NCBI GenBank assembly: GCA_049698215.1
Contig: JBAVXH010000119.1
Coordinates: 1-30,831, forward strand
Source of the DNA: PALSA-894 sp049698215
Lineage (GTDB): Bacteria > Pseudomonadota > Alphaproteobacteria > Rhizobiales > Xanthobacteraceae
Length of the DNA: 30,831 nt
Direction of reading: 5' to 3'
Made by a program: the position numbers and the translations under genes. A model generated the notes under the pieces. It did not search any database. It saw nothing but the letters and a program-made list of their open reading frames with translations, and was not told the DNA's origin. The first letter of the stretch is position 1; each line of letters opens with the position of its first letter. Shown piece by piece: positions 1-7,955 of the stretch.

Positions 1-327
1 CAGCATGTCTATGGCTTTGCCGACGCGCGCAAGTTCGAGGAAACCGCCGTCGCGCTGTCGCTGATGACCGGCGCTCCGATCGATCTGGTCGAGCGGGCGA
101 TGCTCGACGACAATCCCGACATGGTCGTGATCCTTGCCAAGATCGGGGGCTTCTCGTGGAGCACGGCGCAATGCATCCTGCTGCGCGCGGCCAACCGCTC
201 GCTCTCCGTGCAGGATCTCGATCGCGCTCTGTCGGGCTTCTCGCGGCTCAAGCAGGCCACGGCGCGCAGCATCATCGCGTTCTACGATGCGCGGCGTCAG
301 GGCAACGCCATGCGGGCGGCAGGCTAG
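1..327 (+). CDS. DUF2336 family protein, C-terminal part (5' end outside window)
   Basis: The frame is open from base 1 and ends at a TAG at 325-327, so only the last 108 residues are visible. They read as amphipathic helices with the pattern of the DUF2336 C-terminus: an F-A-D-A-R-K-F-E-E-T start, then P-I-D-L-V-E-R-A-M, then I-L-A-K-I-G-G-F-S-W. DUF2336 proteins are alpha-helical repeat proteins of unknown function that are common in Rhizobiales and Caulobacterales; no catalytic motif is visible. The gene is convergent with the cupin-like gene, and the stop codons of the two overlap in one CTAG. The family call rests on remembered pattern. Any regulatory role is unknown. Confidence 0.7.
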   Translation, partial: QHVYGFADARKFEETAVALSLMTGAPIDLVERAMLDDNPDMVVILAKIGGFSWSTAQCILLRAANRSLSVQDLDRALSGFSRLKQATARSIIAFYDARRQGNAMRAAG

Positions 328-989
328 CTGCTCGAGCCTTTGCTCTTGCCGCTGATCTTCTTCGGCTTGGCGTTGTTCGCCTTGCTCAGGTTGAGCGGCT
401 TGGCGCCGCTTGAGGGCGATGCCGGCTTCGCCGTCGCGGCTCTCGGCGCTGTCGTCTTCGCGGCGCTCTTCGCAGGCGCGCGGCTCACCGCGACCTGCTT
501 GGCCTTGCCTTTCGATCGTACGACCACCATCGTGCGCGACTTGCCTTTGCCGGCGTACCTTGTCTTCCCCCGGCTCTTGCTCGCGGCCTCGCTGCGCATC
601 GGTTGCTTGATCTCGACCATCAGCGCGCGCACCGCCGAGTTGGTATCGTTCTCCACGACCGGCGACACGGCCGGGAAGACCGCGGTCTCGCCCGCGTGCA
701 GCGCGAACTCGTAGGGCGTCTTGCCGGGAGGCGCGAGAACGAGCGCGCCGTCAGTCAGCATGTAGAGGAAACGGTCCCGGTGCGCAGGCGAGTCCACGTG
801 CACCTTCGAATGAGGCTTGATGTGGACCTCGATCATGCGCATGCGGTCGTTTTCCATCACGACGCGATAGCTGTCGGGGGGCGTGACCGGCTTTTCCGGA
901 TCCGCCTGCGCTGCCGCGAGCGATGTCGACGCGAGGAACGCACCTGCCGCCAGCGGCACGAACCGGGCGAGTTGCGACACGAAATTCAT
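324..989 (-). CDS. Exported cupin-like protein with lysine/alanine-rich basic tail
   Basis: This is a 221-residue protein. The ATG at 989 is chosen because a GAGGG lies just upstream and the product then begins with a good signal peptide (hydrophobic residues 9-28, cleavage near A-A-A-Q-A). Residues 38-130 are beta-rich and cupin-like: V-H-I-K-P-H-S-K-V-H-V near residues 55-65, then a G-x-T-A-V-F-P stretch near 100-107. From about residue 132 to the end the protein is dominated by K, A, S, R and P with no hydrophobic core, so it is probably disordered and strongly cationic. An in-frame GTG at 1004 is a weaker start. The function is unknown. A periplasmic ligand-binding or wall-associated role is only a guess. 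It is convergent with the DUF2336 gene. Confidence 0.7.
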   Translation of the reverse strand: MNFVSQLARFVPLAAGAFLASTSLAAAQADPEKPVTPPDSYRVVMENDRMRMIEVHIKPHSKVHVDSPAHRDRFLYMLTDGALVLAPPGKTPYEFALHAGETAVFPAVSPVVENDTNSAVRALMVEIKQPMRSEAASKSRGKTRYAGKGKSRTMVVVRSKGKAKQVAVSRAPAKSAAKTTAPRAATAKPASPSSGAKPLNLSKANNAKPKKISGKSKGSSS

Positions 990-1194
990 GGGCCCTCGTT
1001 GCACTTGAACACGGACAGGACCGTTCAGTGCCGGTTGTACGGTGACGGGCCGATCCCGCGCAATAAGGCGCGAGTTATGGCCATATCACGGCAGACAGCG
1101 CAGCGGGAGCCAAAAAGTTCCATTTTCCCCGCATGTTAGGCCGCCGCGACGGGTCTCTGGCCGCGGGCGGCAATTGATGAGCGAATGGTTAACG

Positions 1195-2817
1195 TCAGGC
1201 CGCCGAGCGTCCGGCCATGAACGCGTCGGCGATCGCCGAGAATTCGGCCTCGGCCGCGGTCAGGGGGTGTGCTGCCTCCAGAAGCTCGCGAAACTGCCGG
1301 CCGGGAAGCGGGCGCGCGAACGCGTATCCCTGGGCAAGGAAGATGCCGCGGTCGCGGAGATATTTCACCTGGTCGAGGGCCTCGACGCCTTCGGCGCAAA
1401 CCTCCATGCGCATGCGGTTCGCCAGCTCGACCAGCGTTTCGATGATCGGCGTCGAGTAGCGCTCCGTTCCGATCGCATCGATGAACATCTTGTCGATCTT
1501 GATGCAGTTGGCGCCGAGCTTGAGCAGGTAGGACAGGCCGCCGTGACCGGTGCCGACATCGTCGATCGCGACGCTGCAGCCAAGCTCCTGCAGGGCCGCG
1601 ATCACGTGCCGCGCCATGTCGAGATTTTCCAGCGGCTCCCGCTCGGTGATTTCGAGTATCACCTGGGAGAAGCGAATCGGCGAATCCGCGAAGATCCCCC
1701 GCACCTCCTCGACAACAGCCTCGTTCTTGAAGTGATTGGCAGTCAGATTGAAGCCAAGCTTGACACTTGGCCGTGGGCCGAGCACCGGCGCAAACTCGTC
1801 ACGCGCGGCGCGCATGATCGCCCGCGTCATGTCCATGATCAGCCCCGACGATTCTGCGAGTGGAATGAAAGCAGCCGGAGGCACGATGGTGCCGTCGCTT
1901 TTCCGCCAGCGCATCAGGACTTCGGCGCCGACGATCGTCCCGCCGCGCAAATCGACGATCGGCTGGTAATACGGCACGAATTCGTTCGCATCGAGGGCGC
2001 GCTCCATCTCGACGATCGGGTTGGAGCGATCCCGGCGCGGGATCAGGATCGCGAGCGCGAAGGTGAGCAGCGCCAGCATCCCCCCGATGATTTGCCCGAT
2101 GCGGCGCAGATCGGCATGTTCGGCGAACGCGGCTGTGCGCGAGACCGACGCGCTCGCCGTCACGGGATAGCGCGTCGACTGGTTCTGCGCTTCGATCTCA
2201 TCGCTCTCTTGGCCGAGGTCGAGCCGATCTTCCGGCACCGCGATCAACGTTCCCTCGCTCAGCATCAGCCGTACGGCAGGGCTGCCCGCGGCTCTGCCGG
2301 ACGAGCCATCGGGGAGAAACACATCCGCCGGAATGTGAGCAACAAGCTGCAGCGGCTGGCCGGCGCGATGCCAGGTGATGCGCAACGCGCGCTCGTTCAA
2401 ATCGATCTGCTTGACCACGCTGAGCAGCACGCGGTCGTCGGCGGTTCGCAGGTCGCGCGACAGTGCGCGGGCCCGGGTCGCGCCGGTCAGTTCCTGGCAT
2501 TTCGGATTGCCGGCCTCGTCCTTGAGGGCGATTTCCTTCAAGGGCGTCGTCGCAATGAGGGCGCGGCGAATGGCCAAGAGATCGACGTCGGCGCAGCTGG
2601 CGAGCCCCTCTTTCCCGATCGCCGCCAGCGCCGAGATCGACTGGCCGATGCGCCATTCGGCACGTGCGATCGCCCGTTGCGCGGCGACGCGGACGTCGTC
2701 CGTCGCTTTGTGTTCGATATACGCGTTGAGGCCGAAATGGATGACGGCGAGCGGGATTCCGGCAGCCAGCGTCCCGGCGATAATCGCCAGATATTTGCGC
2801 AGCTTGCGGGGAACCAC
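1195..2817 (-). CDS. CSS-motif EAL-domain cyclic-di-GMP phosphodiesterase
   Basis: The 540-residue inner-membrane protein starts at a GTG with GAGGG nine bases upstream. Order: TM1 (about residues 9-28), a periplasmic CSS-type sensor domain (30-238) with C75 and C107, TM2 (240-260) and a cytoplasmic EAL domain (267-515). EAL signatures are intact: E-V-L at 299-301, N357 in N-L-T-A-N, E389 in I-L-E-I-T-E, D419-D420 in the DDVGTG loop, K443 after I-K-I-D, E476 in A-E-G-V-E and Q496 in Q-G-Y. It should therefore hydrolyse c-di-GMP to pGpG. There is no GGDEF domain. In E. coli PdeC, a protein of the same architecture, two periplasmic cysteines form a DsbA-dependent disulfide that restrains activity; the spacing here is very similar. 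The gene is divergent from the PfkB kinase, with a GTTAAC site in between. Confidence 0.9.
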   Translation of the reverse strand: MVPRKLRKYLAIIAGTLAAGIPLAVIHFGLNAYIEHKATDDVRVAAQRAIARAEWRIGQSISALAAIGKEGLASCADVDLLAIRRALIATTPLKEIALKDEAGNPKCQELTGATRARALSRDLRTADDRVLLSVVKQIDLNERALRITWHRAGQPLQLVAHIPADVFLPDGSSGRAAGSPAVRLMLSEGTLIAVPEDRLDLGQESDEIEAQNQSTRYPVTASASVSRTAAFAEHADLRRIGQIIGGMLALLTFALAILIPRRDRSNPIVEMERALDANEFVPYYQPIVDLRGGTIVGAEVLMRWRKSDGTIVPPAAFIPLAESSGLIMDMTRAIMRAARDEFAPVLGPRPSVKLGFNLTANHFKNEAVVEEVRGIFADSPIRFSQVILEITEREPLENLDMARHVIAALQELGCSVAIDDVGTGHGGLSYLLKLGANCIKIDKMFIDAIGTERYSTPIIETLVELANRMRMEVCAEGVEALDQVKYLRDRGIFLAQGYAFARPLPGRQFRELLEAAHPLTAAEAEFSAIADAFMAGRSAA

Positions 2818-2956
2818 GGAAACCCTCGTCAGACAGCCATGACAAAGTTGCCCAGCCGCGTTAAGGCCGGCTTACGAAGGCCCGCTTTCTCATCAGATTC
2901 TGGATGGAACTCGGTGGTTAACAAGGTGTTGCGTTCGGCAGGATGTGGAACCCAGC

Positions 2957-3850
2957 ATGGAAGCACTGTTCATCGGCCAGACGTACATCGACGTCACGTT
3001 TCTGACCGACCGGATCCCAACCGGCGACGAGAAGATCGTCGCGGAGGACTATGCGATCAGTTTCGGTGGCAATGCCGTCTCGGCAGCCTTTTGCTGCGCC
3101 AAGCTCGGCATCGTCCCCGAGCTGATGACCTCGCTCGCGGACGACTGGCTTGCCCGCATGTTTCTGGACATGGCGGCGAAGTACGGGATCTCGGTCCACG
3201 GACGTAAAGTCAAAGAGTCGTCCCTATCCTTCGTGATGCCGAACCACGGCATGCGCGCAATCATCCGCTGCCGCGATGACCATTATCTTCATCCCGTACC
3301 GCCGCTCGACATCACCGGTTGCCGCGCGCTGCACCTGGATGGCCATCAGGCCGATGCGGCGATGCACTACGCAAAGCTGTGCCGCGACCGCGGCATTCTC
3401 ACTTCACTCGATGGCGGAGGACTACGTGCGAACACGCTGGAGCTGCTCGAATACATCGATGTGGCGATCTGCTCGGAGCGGCTGTGTGAGCAGCTCAACC
3501 TCACGCCGCACGAGCTGTGTGCGCTCCTCAAGAGCAAGGGCTGCCGGATCGGCGGCATCACCTTGGGCGCGCGCGGCCTCGTCTGGTACGACGAGCGCGG
3601 CAATGAGCGGCACATGCCGGCGCTCGCGGTGCCGCCCGGCGAAGTCATCGACACAAACGGCGCCGGCGATATCTTCCACGGCGCCTACATCCATTCGTAC
3701 CTGAGCGATCCGGGAAAGCCGTGGGAATCGCATTTCCGGTTCGCGCGGGCGGCATCGGCGCATTCCGTGCGCTATCTCGGAATCGAGAATTCCCTGCCGA
3801 CGCGCACGGATGTCCTTGCGGCCGAGAGGGCCTTCCGCGAGGCGGCGTAA
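2957..3850 (+). CDS. PfkB-family (ribokinase-like) sugar kinase
   Basis: This 297-residue cytosolic kinase has the usual PfkB length. The N-terminal signature is the G-G-N-A pocket at residues 37-40. The C-terminal signature is D-T-N-G-A-G-D at 232-238, with D238 as the catalytic base and the preceding G-A-G as the anion hole. L-D-G-G-G at 151-155 and I-T-L-G-A-R-G at 201-207 complete the ATP site. The family phosphorylates sugars or nucleosides with ATP; the substrate cannot be read from sequence, though the extended family includes fructokinases and adenosine kinases. ATG 2957 is preferred over an in-frame GTG at 2945, which would have no room for a ribosome-binding site. It may be co-transcribed with the amidohydrolase 66 bases downstream. 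Confidence 0.85.
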   Translation: MEALFIGQTYIDVTFLTDRIPTGDEKIVAEDYAISFGGNAVSAAFCCAKLGIVPELMTSLADDWLARMFLDMAAKYGISVHGRKVKESSLSFVMPNHGMRAIIRCRDDHYLHPVPPLDITGCRALHLDGHQADAAMHYAKLCRDRGILTSLDGGGLRANTLELLEYIDVAICSERLCEQLNLTPHELCALLKSKGCRIGGITLGARGLVWYDERGNERHMPALAVPPGEVIDTNGAGDIFHGAYIHSYLSDPGKPWESHFRFARAASAHSVRYLGIENSLPTRTDVLAAERAFREAA

Positions 3851-3916
3851 CGTCGCGCCCGGATGCCGGCTCCGCTTTGCCGGTCTATGATCGGCGGGCT
3901 GCTAACGGGGGCTTTG

Positions 3917-4762
3917 ATGACAGTGATCGGCGGAGTGCTCCGCGCCGCGGGCGCGGCGATCCTTACCGCGTTCGTCGCGACCAGCGTGATGGCGCAGACG
4001 CCGATGAGGATCTTCGATGCGCACCTGCACTACAATCAAGAGCCGAACCCCTTCTACGAGCTCGACAAGGTTCTGGAGATTTTCCGCCGCAACAACATAA
4101 CCGGCATCATCGCGACGAGCCGGCCGAACAAGGGCACGCACCAACTCGTCGATGCGAAGGCGCCCGGCCTCACCGTGGTGCCGTTCATCCGCCCGTATCG
4201 CACACGCAGCGATATCCAGACCTGGTTCGACGATCCGGCGATCTGGGAATTGATCCAGTCGGAATACAAGCGCGGCTACTATCGCGGCATCGGTGAATTC
4301 CACATCTACGGCAAGGCGGCGGCCGGCGCGCAGGTGAAGCAGATCGTGAATTTCGCAGTGGAGCGGAATCTCTGGCTGCATGCGCACTGCGACGAGGAAG
4401 CGCTGCTGCTCCTGTTCGGGCACAATCCGAAGGCCAGGATCATTTGGGCGCACACGGGGTTTTCGACGCCGCCGGCGCGCGTTCGCGAGTTGCTCGACAC
4501 GTATCCGGGCCTGATGGGCGAGCTCTCCTATCGCGGCGGCATCACCGAGGCGGGCAAGCTCTCGGCCGACTGGCGCGCGCTGTTTGCGAGCCACGCGCAA
4601 CGCTTCCTGTTGGGCTCCGACACCTGGATCAACGAACGCTGGTTCGCCTACGACACGATCATGAAGGACTATCGCGGCTGGCTCGCGCAGCTGCCGGCCG
4701 ATCAAGCGGAGCGCATTGCGCATCGCAATGCGGAGAAGCTCTTTGGGCAGGTTGGGGACTGA
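3917..4762 (+). CDS. Exported amidohydrolase-2 family metal-dependent hydrolase
   Basis: The ORF is open from 3863, but ATG 3917 has a GGGGG six bases upstream and gives a clean signal peptide ending V-M-A-Q, so a 281-residue exported protein is called. The mature part is a TIM-barrel amidohydrolase: D-A-H-L-H (H36, H38) after strand 1, G-E-F-H after strand 4, H-A-H-C-D, W-A-H-T-G after strand 6 and L-G-S-D-T-W carrying the final metal-ligand aspartate. These match the COG2159 group, which hydrolyses or decarboxylates lactones and aromatic carboxylates. A periplasmic location is less common for this group, and the substrate is unknown. It follows the PfkB kinase on the same strand and is convergent with maeB, 15 bases away. 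Confidence 0.82.
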   Translation: MTVIGGVLRAAGAAILTAFVATSVMAQTPMRIFDAHLHYNQEPNPFYELDKVLEIFRRNNITGIIATSRPNKGTHQLVDAKAPGLTVVPFIRPYRTRSDIQTWFDDPAIWELIQSEYKRGYYRGIGEFHIYGKAAAGAQVKQIVNFAVERNLWLHAHCDEEALLLLFGHNPKARIIWAHTGFSTPPARVRELLDTYPGLMGELSYRGGITEAGKLSADWRALFASHAQRFLLGSDTWINERWFAYDTIMKDYRGWLAQLPADQAERIAHRNAEKLFGQVGD

Positions 4763-4777
4763 TCGCCGCAGCGCCCC

Positions 4778-7093
4778 TCACCGGGGCGCAAACCCGAGCG
4801 ACATTTGCCCCTGCTGCCCCTGCTGCGCATCGACCGCCGCGAAGGCGGTCATGTTGACGACACCCCGCGCCGTCGTTGACGGCGTGAGGATATGCACGGG
4901 ACGCGCGGCCCCGATGAGGATCGGCCCGACGGGAAGCGCATCGCCGAAAAACTTGATCATCTGGTAGGCGGTGTTTGCCGCGTCGATGTTCGGCATGATC
5001 AGCACGTTCGCCTCACCGGTCAGCCGCGGGTGCGGATAGATGCGCTGGCGGAAGGCCGGCGACAGTGCAGATTCGCCGTTCATGTCTCCGTCGACCTCCA
5101 GCTCAGGCGCCTTCGCCAGAATGATGTCGAGCGCGGCGCGCAACTTGCGGCCGGAGTCGCACTCATAGCTGCCGAAATCCGACCGCGAGACCAGGGCGAT
5201 CTTCGGCTCGACCCCGAAGCGGCGCACCTGCGTCGCGGCGAGGATCGCCATCTCGGCGATTTCACCGGCGGTGGGATTCTCGTTGATGTGCGTATCGGCG
5301 AGGAAATAGACGCCCTTGGAGGTGATCACGGTCGACAGCGCGGCGAAAATTCCAACGTCCGGCGCTCGCCCGATGATGTCGCGGATATAGCGCAGGTGCG
5401 CCATGTAACGGCCCTCGAGGCCGCAGATCATCGCGTCGGCCAGGCCTTGTTTCATGGCAATCGCAGCGATGACGGTCGAGTTGGTCCGCACCAGGGTGCG
5501 CGCCGCGTCGGGGGTCGTGCCCTTGCGGCCCATCGTATCCACCAGCGCCTGGACAAAGGTGCGGTAGCGCGGATCGTCGTCCGGATTGATCAGCTCGAAA
5601 TCGCGCCCCGGCTTGATCGCAAGACCGAAGCGCTTGATGCGCGCCTCGACGATCGCCGGCCGGCCGATCAGGATCGGCCGCGCCAGCCCCTCCTCCACGA
5701 CCACCTGCGTGGCGCGCAGCGTGCGCTCGTCCTCGCCCTCGGCATAGATCACGCGCTTGATCTGCTGCTTCGCCTGCTCAAACACCGGCTTCATGATGAA
5801 GCCAGAGCGGAACACAAAGCGGTCGAGCCGTTCCTGATAGGTCGCAAAATCGCTGATCGGCCGCGTGGCGACGCCGGAGTCCATCGCGGCCTTTGCGACC
5901 GCCGGCGCGATGCGCAGGATCAGACGCGGATCGAACGGATTGGGGATCAGCGAGCCGGGGCCGAAGGTGCGGAATTCGCCGCCATAGGCCTTGGCCGCGA
6001 CGTCGGAGGGAGCTTCGCGCGCGAGCGCCGCAATGGCATCGACCGCCGCGAGCTTCATCTCCTCGTTGATCGTGGTCGCGCTGACGTCGAGCGCGCCGCG
6101 GAAGATGTAAGGGAAGCAGAGGACATTGTTGACCTGATTCGGGTAATCGGAACGTCCGGTGCAGATCATCGCGTCAGGACGCGCGATGACGGCTTCCTCG
6201 GGCAAGATCTCCGGCGTCGGATTGGCAAGCGCCATGATCAGCGGCTGCGCCGCCATCCGCTTCACCATCTCGGGTTTCAGCACGCCGGGTGCCGAGAGGC
6301 CGAGGAAAATGTCGGCCCCGTCGATGACTTCGCCGAGCGAGCGTTTGTCGGTCTTCTGTGCGTAGACCGATTTCCAGCGGTCCATCAGCTTCTCGCGGCC
6401 CTCGTAGACGACGCCTTCGATATCCGTGACCCAGACGTTCTCGCGCCGCGCTCCGAGCGAGACGATGAGATTGAGACAGGCAAGCGCGGCGGCGCCAGCG
6501 CCCGACGCAACGATCTTCACCTCATTGATCTTCTTGCCGGTGAGGGAGAGCGCATTCTGGACGGCCGCTCCGACGATGATCGCGGTGCCATGCTGATCGT
6601 CATGAAACACCGGGATCTTCATGCGCGCCTTGAGCCGGTCTTCGATCTCGAAGCATTCCGGCGCCTTGAAATCCTCGAGGTTGATGCCGCCAAAAGTCGG
6701 CTCCAGCGCTGCGACCACCGTGACCACGTGATCGACGTCGTGCGCGTCGATCTCGACGTCGAACACGTCAATGCCGGCGAATTTCTTGAACAGCACCGCC
6801 TTACCTTCCATCACCGGCTTGCCGGCGAGCGGGCCGATATTGCCGAGCCCGAGAACCGCAGTTCCATTCGAGATGACGGCAACGAGATTGGCGCGGGCCG
6901 TGAGCTCGGCGGCCTGCGCGGGGTCGGCGACGATCGCCTCGCAGGCCGCCGCGACACCCGGCGAATAGGCAAGCGCGAGATCGCGCTGGCTGCCGAGCGG
7001 CTTCGTCGGCTGGATCTCCAGCTTTCCGGGCTTCGGTGCACGGTGATAGGCGAGCGCACTGGCGCGCAGGTCATCGGAAATCGTCGAGGCCAT
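4778..7093 (-). CDS. maeB: NADP-dependent malic enzyme, MaeB type with phosphotransacetylase-like domain
   Basis: The 771-residue protein oxidatively decarboxylates malate to pyruvate, feeding acetyl-CoA and NADPH supply during growth on C4-dicarboxylates. The malic N-terminal domain (about 20-160) holds Y43 in A-Y-S-P-G-V-A and the catalytic lysine region 98-104, and D165-D166 precede Q-H-G-T. The NAD(P) domain (165-410) has a glycine-rich A-S-G-A-G-A-A-A loop near 196-203. Residues 430-760 resemble phosphotransacetylase; in MaeB enzymes this part is generally an acetyl-CoA-sensing module, not an active PTA. The frame is open 50 codons further upstream, but ATG 7093 has GGAGAGGG upstream and matches family N-termini. 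A dct-type TRAP operon occurs elsewhere in the window, but no linkage is shown. Confidence 0.95.
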   Translation of the reverse strand: MASTISDDLRASALAYHRAPKPGKLEIQPTKPLGSQRDLALAYSPGVAAACEAIVADPAQAAELTARANLVAVISNGTAVLGLGNIGPLAGKPVMEGKAVLFKKFAGIDVFDVEIDAHDVDHVVTVVAALEPTFGGINLEDFKAPECFEIEDRLKARMKIPVFHDDQHGTAIIVGAAVQNALSLTGKKINEVKIVASGAGAAALACLNLIVSLGARRENVWVTDIEGVVYEGREKLMDRWKSVYAQKTDKRSLGEVIDGADIFLGLSAPGVLKPEMVKRMAAQPLIMALANPTPEILPEEAVIARPDAMICTGRSDYPNQVNNVLCFPYIFRGALDVSATTINEEMKLAAVDAIAALAREAPSDVAAKAYGGEFRTFGPGSLIPNPFDPRLILRIAPAVAKAAMDSGVATRPISDFATYQERLDRFVFRSGFIMKPVFEQAKQQIKRVIYAEGEDERTLRATQVVVEEGLARPILIGRPAIVEARIKRFGLAIKPGRDFELINPDDDPRYRTFVQALVDTMGRKGTTPDAARTLVRTNSTVIAAIAMKQGLADAMICGLEGRYMAHLRYIRDIIGRAPDVGIFAALSTVITSKGVYFLADTHINENPTAGEIAEMAILAATQVRRFGVEPKIALVSRSDFGSYECDSGRKLRAALDIILAKAPELEVDGDMNGESALSPAFRQRIYPHPRLTGEANVLIMPNIDAANTAYQMIKFFGDALPVGPILIGAARPVHILTPSTTARGVVNMTAFAAVDAQQGQQGQMSLGFAPR

Positions 7094-7211
7094 CGCCCTC
7101 TCCCCGTCCAACCGAACCGACAATATGGCATTTATCCCGCGCGACAATCGCGATCCGCACCGCTCGGCTGAGCTTGCCCGGCACCCACGGCAGCGGGCCG
7201 CCAAACAGCAA

Positions 7212-7236
7212 GAAGCCCGGCACCGGGCCGGGCTTC
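7212..7236 (-). terminator. Stem-loop terminator downstream of the DUF2171 gene
   Basis: A perfect 10-bp stem (7212-7221 with 7227-7236) encloses a five-base loop and lies 26 bases past the DUF2171 stop codon. On the minus strand it is followed by a moderately T-rich stretch (TTGCTGTTTGG). It separates this small-gene unit from maeB. The U-tract is imperfect, so efficiency is uncertain. Confidence 0.65.
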
Positions 7237-7262
7237 CCAACAAGTTTCGACTCCCCTTCTGG

Positions 7263-7487
7263 TTACGCCGCCGCGCGCCACTGCGTTTTCACGTCGCGCG
7301 CCGCCTTCGACAGGTGAACCTTGGCGTCCACGTTCGAAACCCAGTCGAGGGGGATAAAGTGGTGCTGACCGGACTTCTCCGAACTCTTCGTCAGCTTGAT
7401 CTCGGAGCCTTCCAGATGATCGACCTTACCCACGAACCCGCCATCGGATCCGAGAACTTCCATGTGTTCCTTGATGTTCTGTTGCAT
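7263..7487 (-). CDS. DUF2171 domain protein
   Basis: This is a 74-residue soluble protein with a strong AGGAGG just before the ATG. The sequence M-E-V-L-G-S-D-G-G-F-V-G-K-V-D-H near the start, then I-K-L-T-K and H-F-I-P-L-D-W-V, is the DUF2171 pattern. That family of short beta-rich, PRC-barrel-like proteins is often found in soil alphaproteobacteria next to stress-related small genes. No enzymatic residues are visible. It lies 60 bases downstream of the 78-residue gene on the same strand and is followed by a hairpin terminator, so the two probably form a small unit. A stress-response role would be speculation. Confidence 0.8.
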   Translation of the reverse strand: MQQNIKEHMEVLGSDGGFVGKVDHLEGSEIKLTKSSEKSGQHHFIPLDWVSNVDAKVHLSKAARDVKTQWRAAA

Positions 7488-7547
7488 CGCTTTCCTCCTG
7501 TGAATCTTGCATCGATAACGGCCTCACGCGGGACGCGGTTCCCGAAC

Positions 7548-7784
7548 CTAGGCGGCGTGGTCCACACGGTCCGGATGATGCAGCGCGGCGGCAATTTCGT
7601 TCTTGCTGAAGCTGGTGCCGTCGTCGCCATCGATGAGGAGCGTCACACGGCCGCTGCCATTGACATGACGCGCCCAGCCGAACGCCTCGTCGAGCGAGGC
7701 AAACTCCTTGAACAGAAACTGGTCCTTTTGCAGAGGCGAGATCGCTTCCGAGCCGCGCGGACCCACATAGACGCGATAGCGCAT
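7548..7784 (-). CDS. Conserved hypothetical small protein (78 aa)
   Basis: An excellent GGAAGGAG sits eight bases before the ATG, and codon use matches the neighbours, so this looks like a real gene. The product begins with a short beta segment (R-Y-R-V-Y-V-G-P-R-G), has a middle stretch F-A-S-L-D-E-A-F-G-W-A and a second beta segment V-T-L-L-I-D-G-D-D-G, and ends His/Asp-rich. There is no signal peptide and no cysteine. I do not recognise the family. The alternating pattern fits a small alpha/beta fold. It probably heads a two-gene transcript with the DUF2171 gene. Confidence 0.65.
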   Translation of the reverse strand: MRYRVYVGPRGSEAISPLQKDQFLFKEFASLDEAFGWARHVNGSGRVTLLIDGDDGTSFSKNEIAAALHHPDRVDHAA

Positions 7785-7955
7785 GATGTTGCTCCTTCCT
7801 CAGAACGCAAAAGAGCCCAAGGCATTTCGGCCCCGAGCTCCCATTGTGCTCAGATATAGCTATGAAATGAGCCGATGGTGTGGCGCCCGCTTCTGCATTG
7901 ACCGCGAGTTCCCTCGCGCCCTAGCATGAGTTCCAAACATGCTGGGGGAAACGAC

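Noticed and set aside
1042..3207. Long plus-strand frame of 721 codons opposite the EAL gene
   Set aside because: It is the antisense shadow of the EAL gene running into the kinase region. The translation is Arg/Asp/His-rich with no domain, while the minus strand has a full set of EAL motifs.
4892..7171. Plus-strand frame of 759 codons opposite maeB
   Set aside because: The composition is typical of an antisense GC-rich frame, and MaeB on the minus strand is certain.
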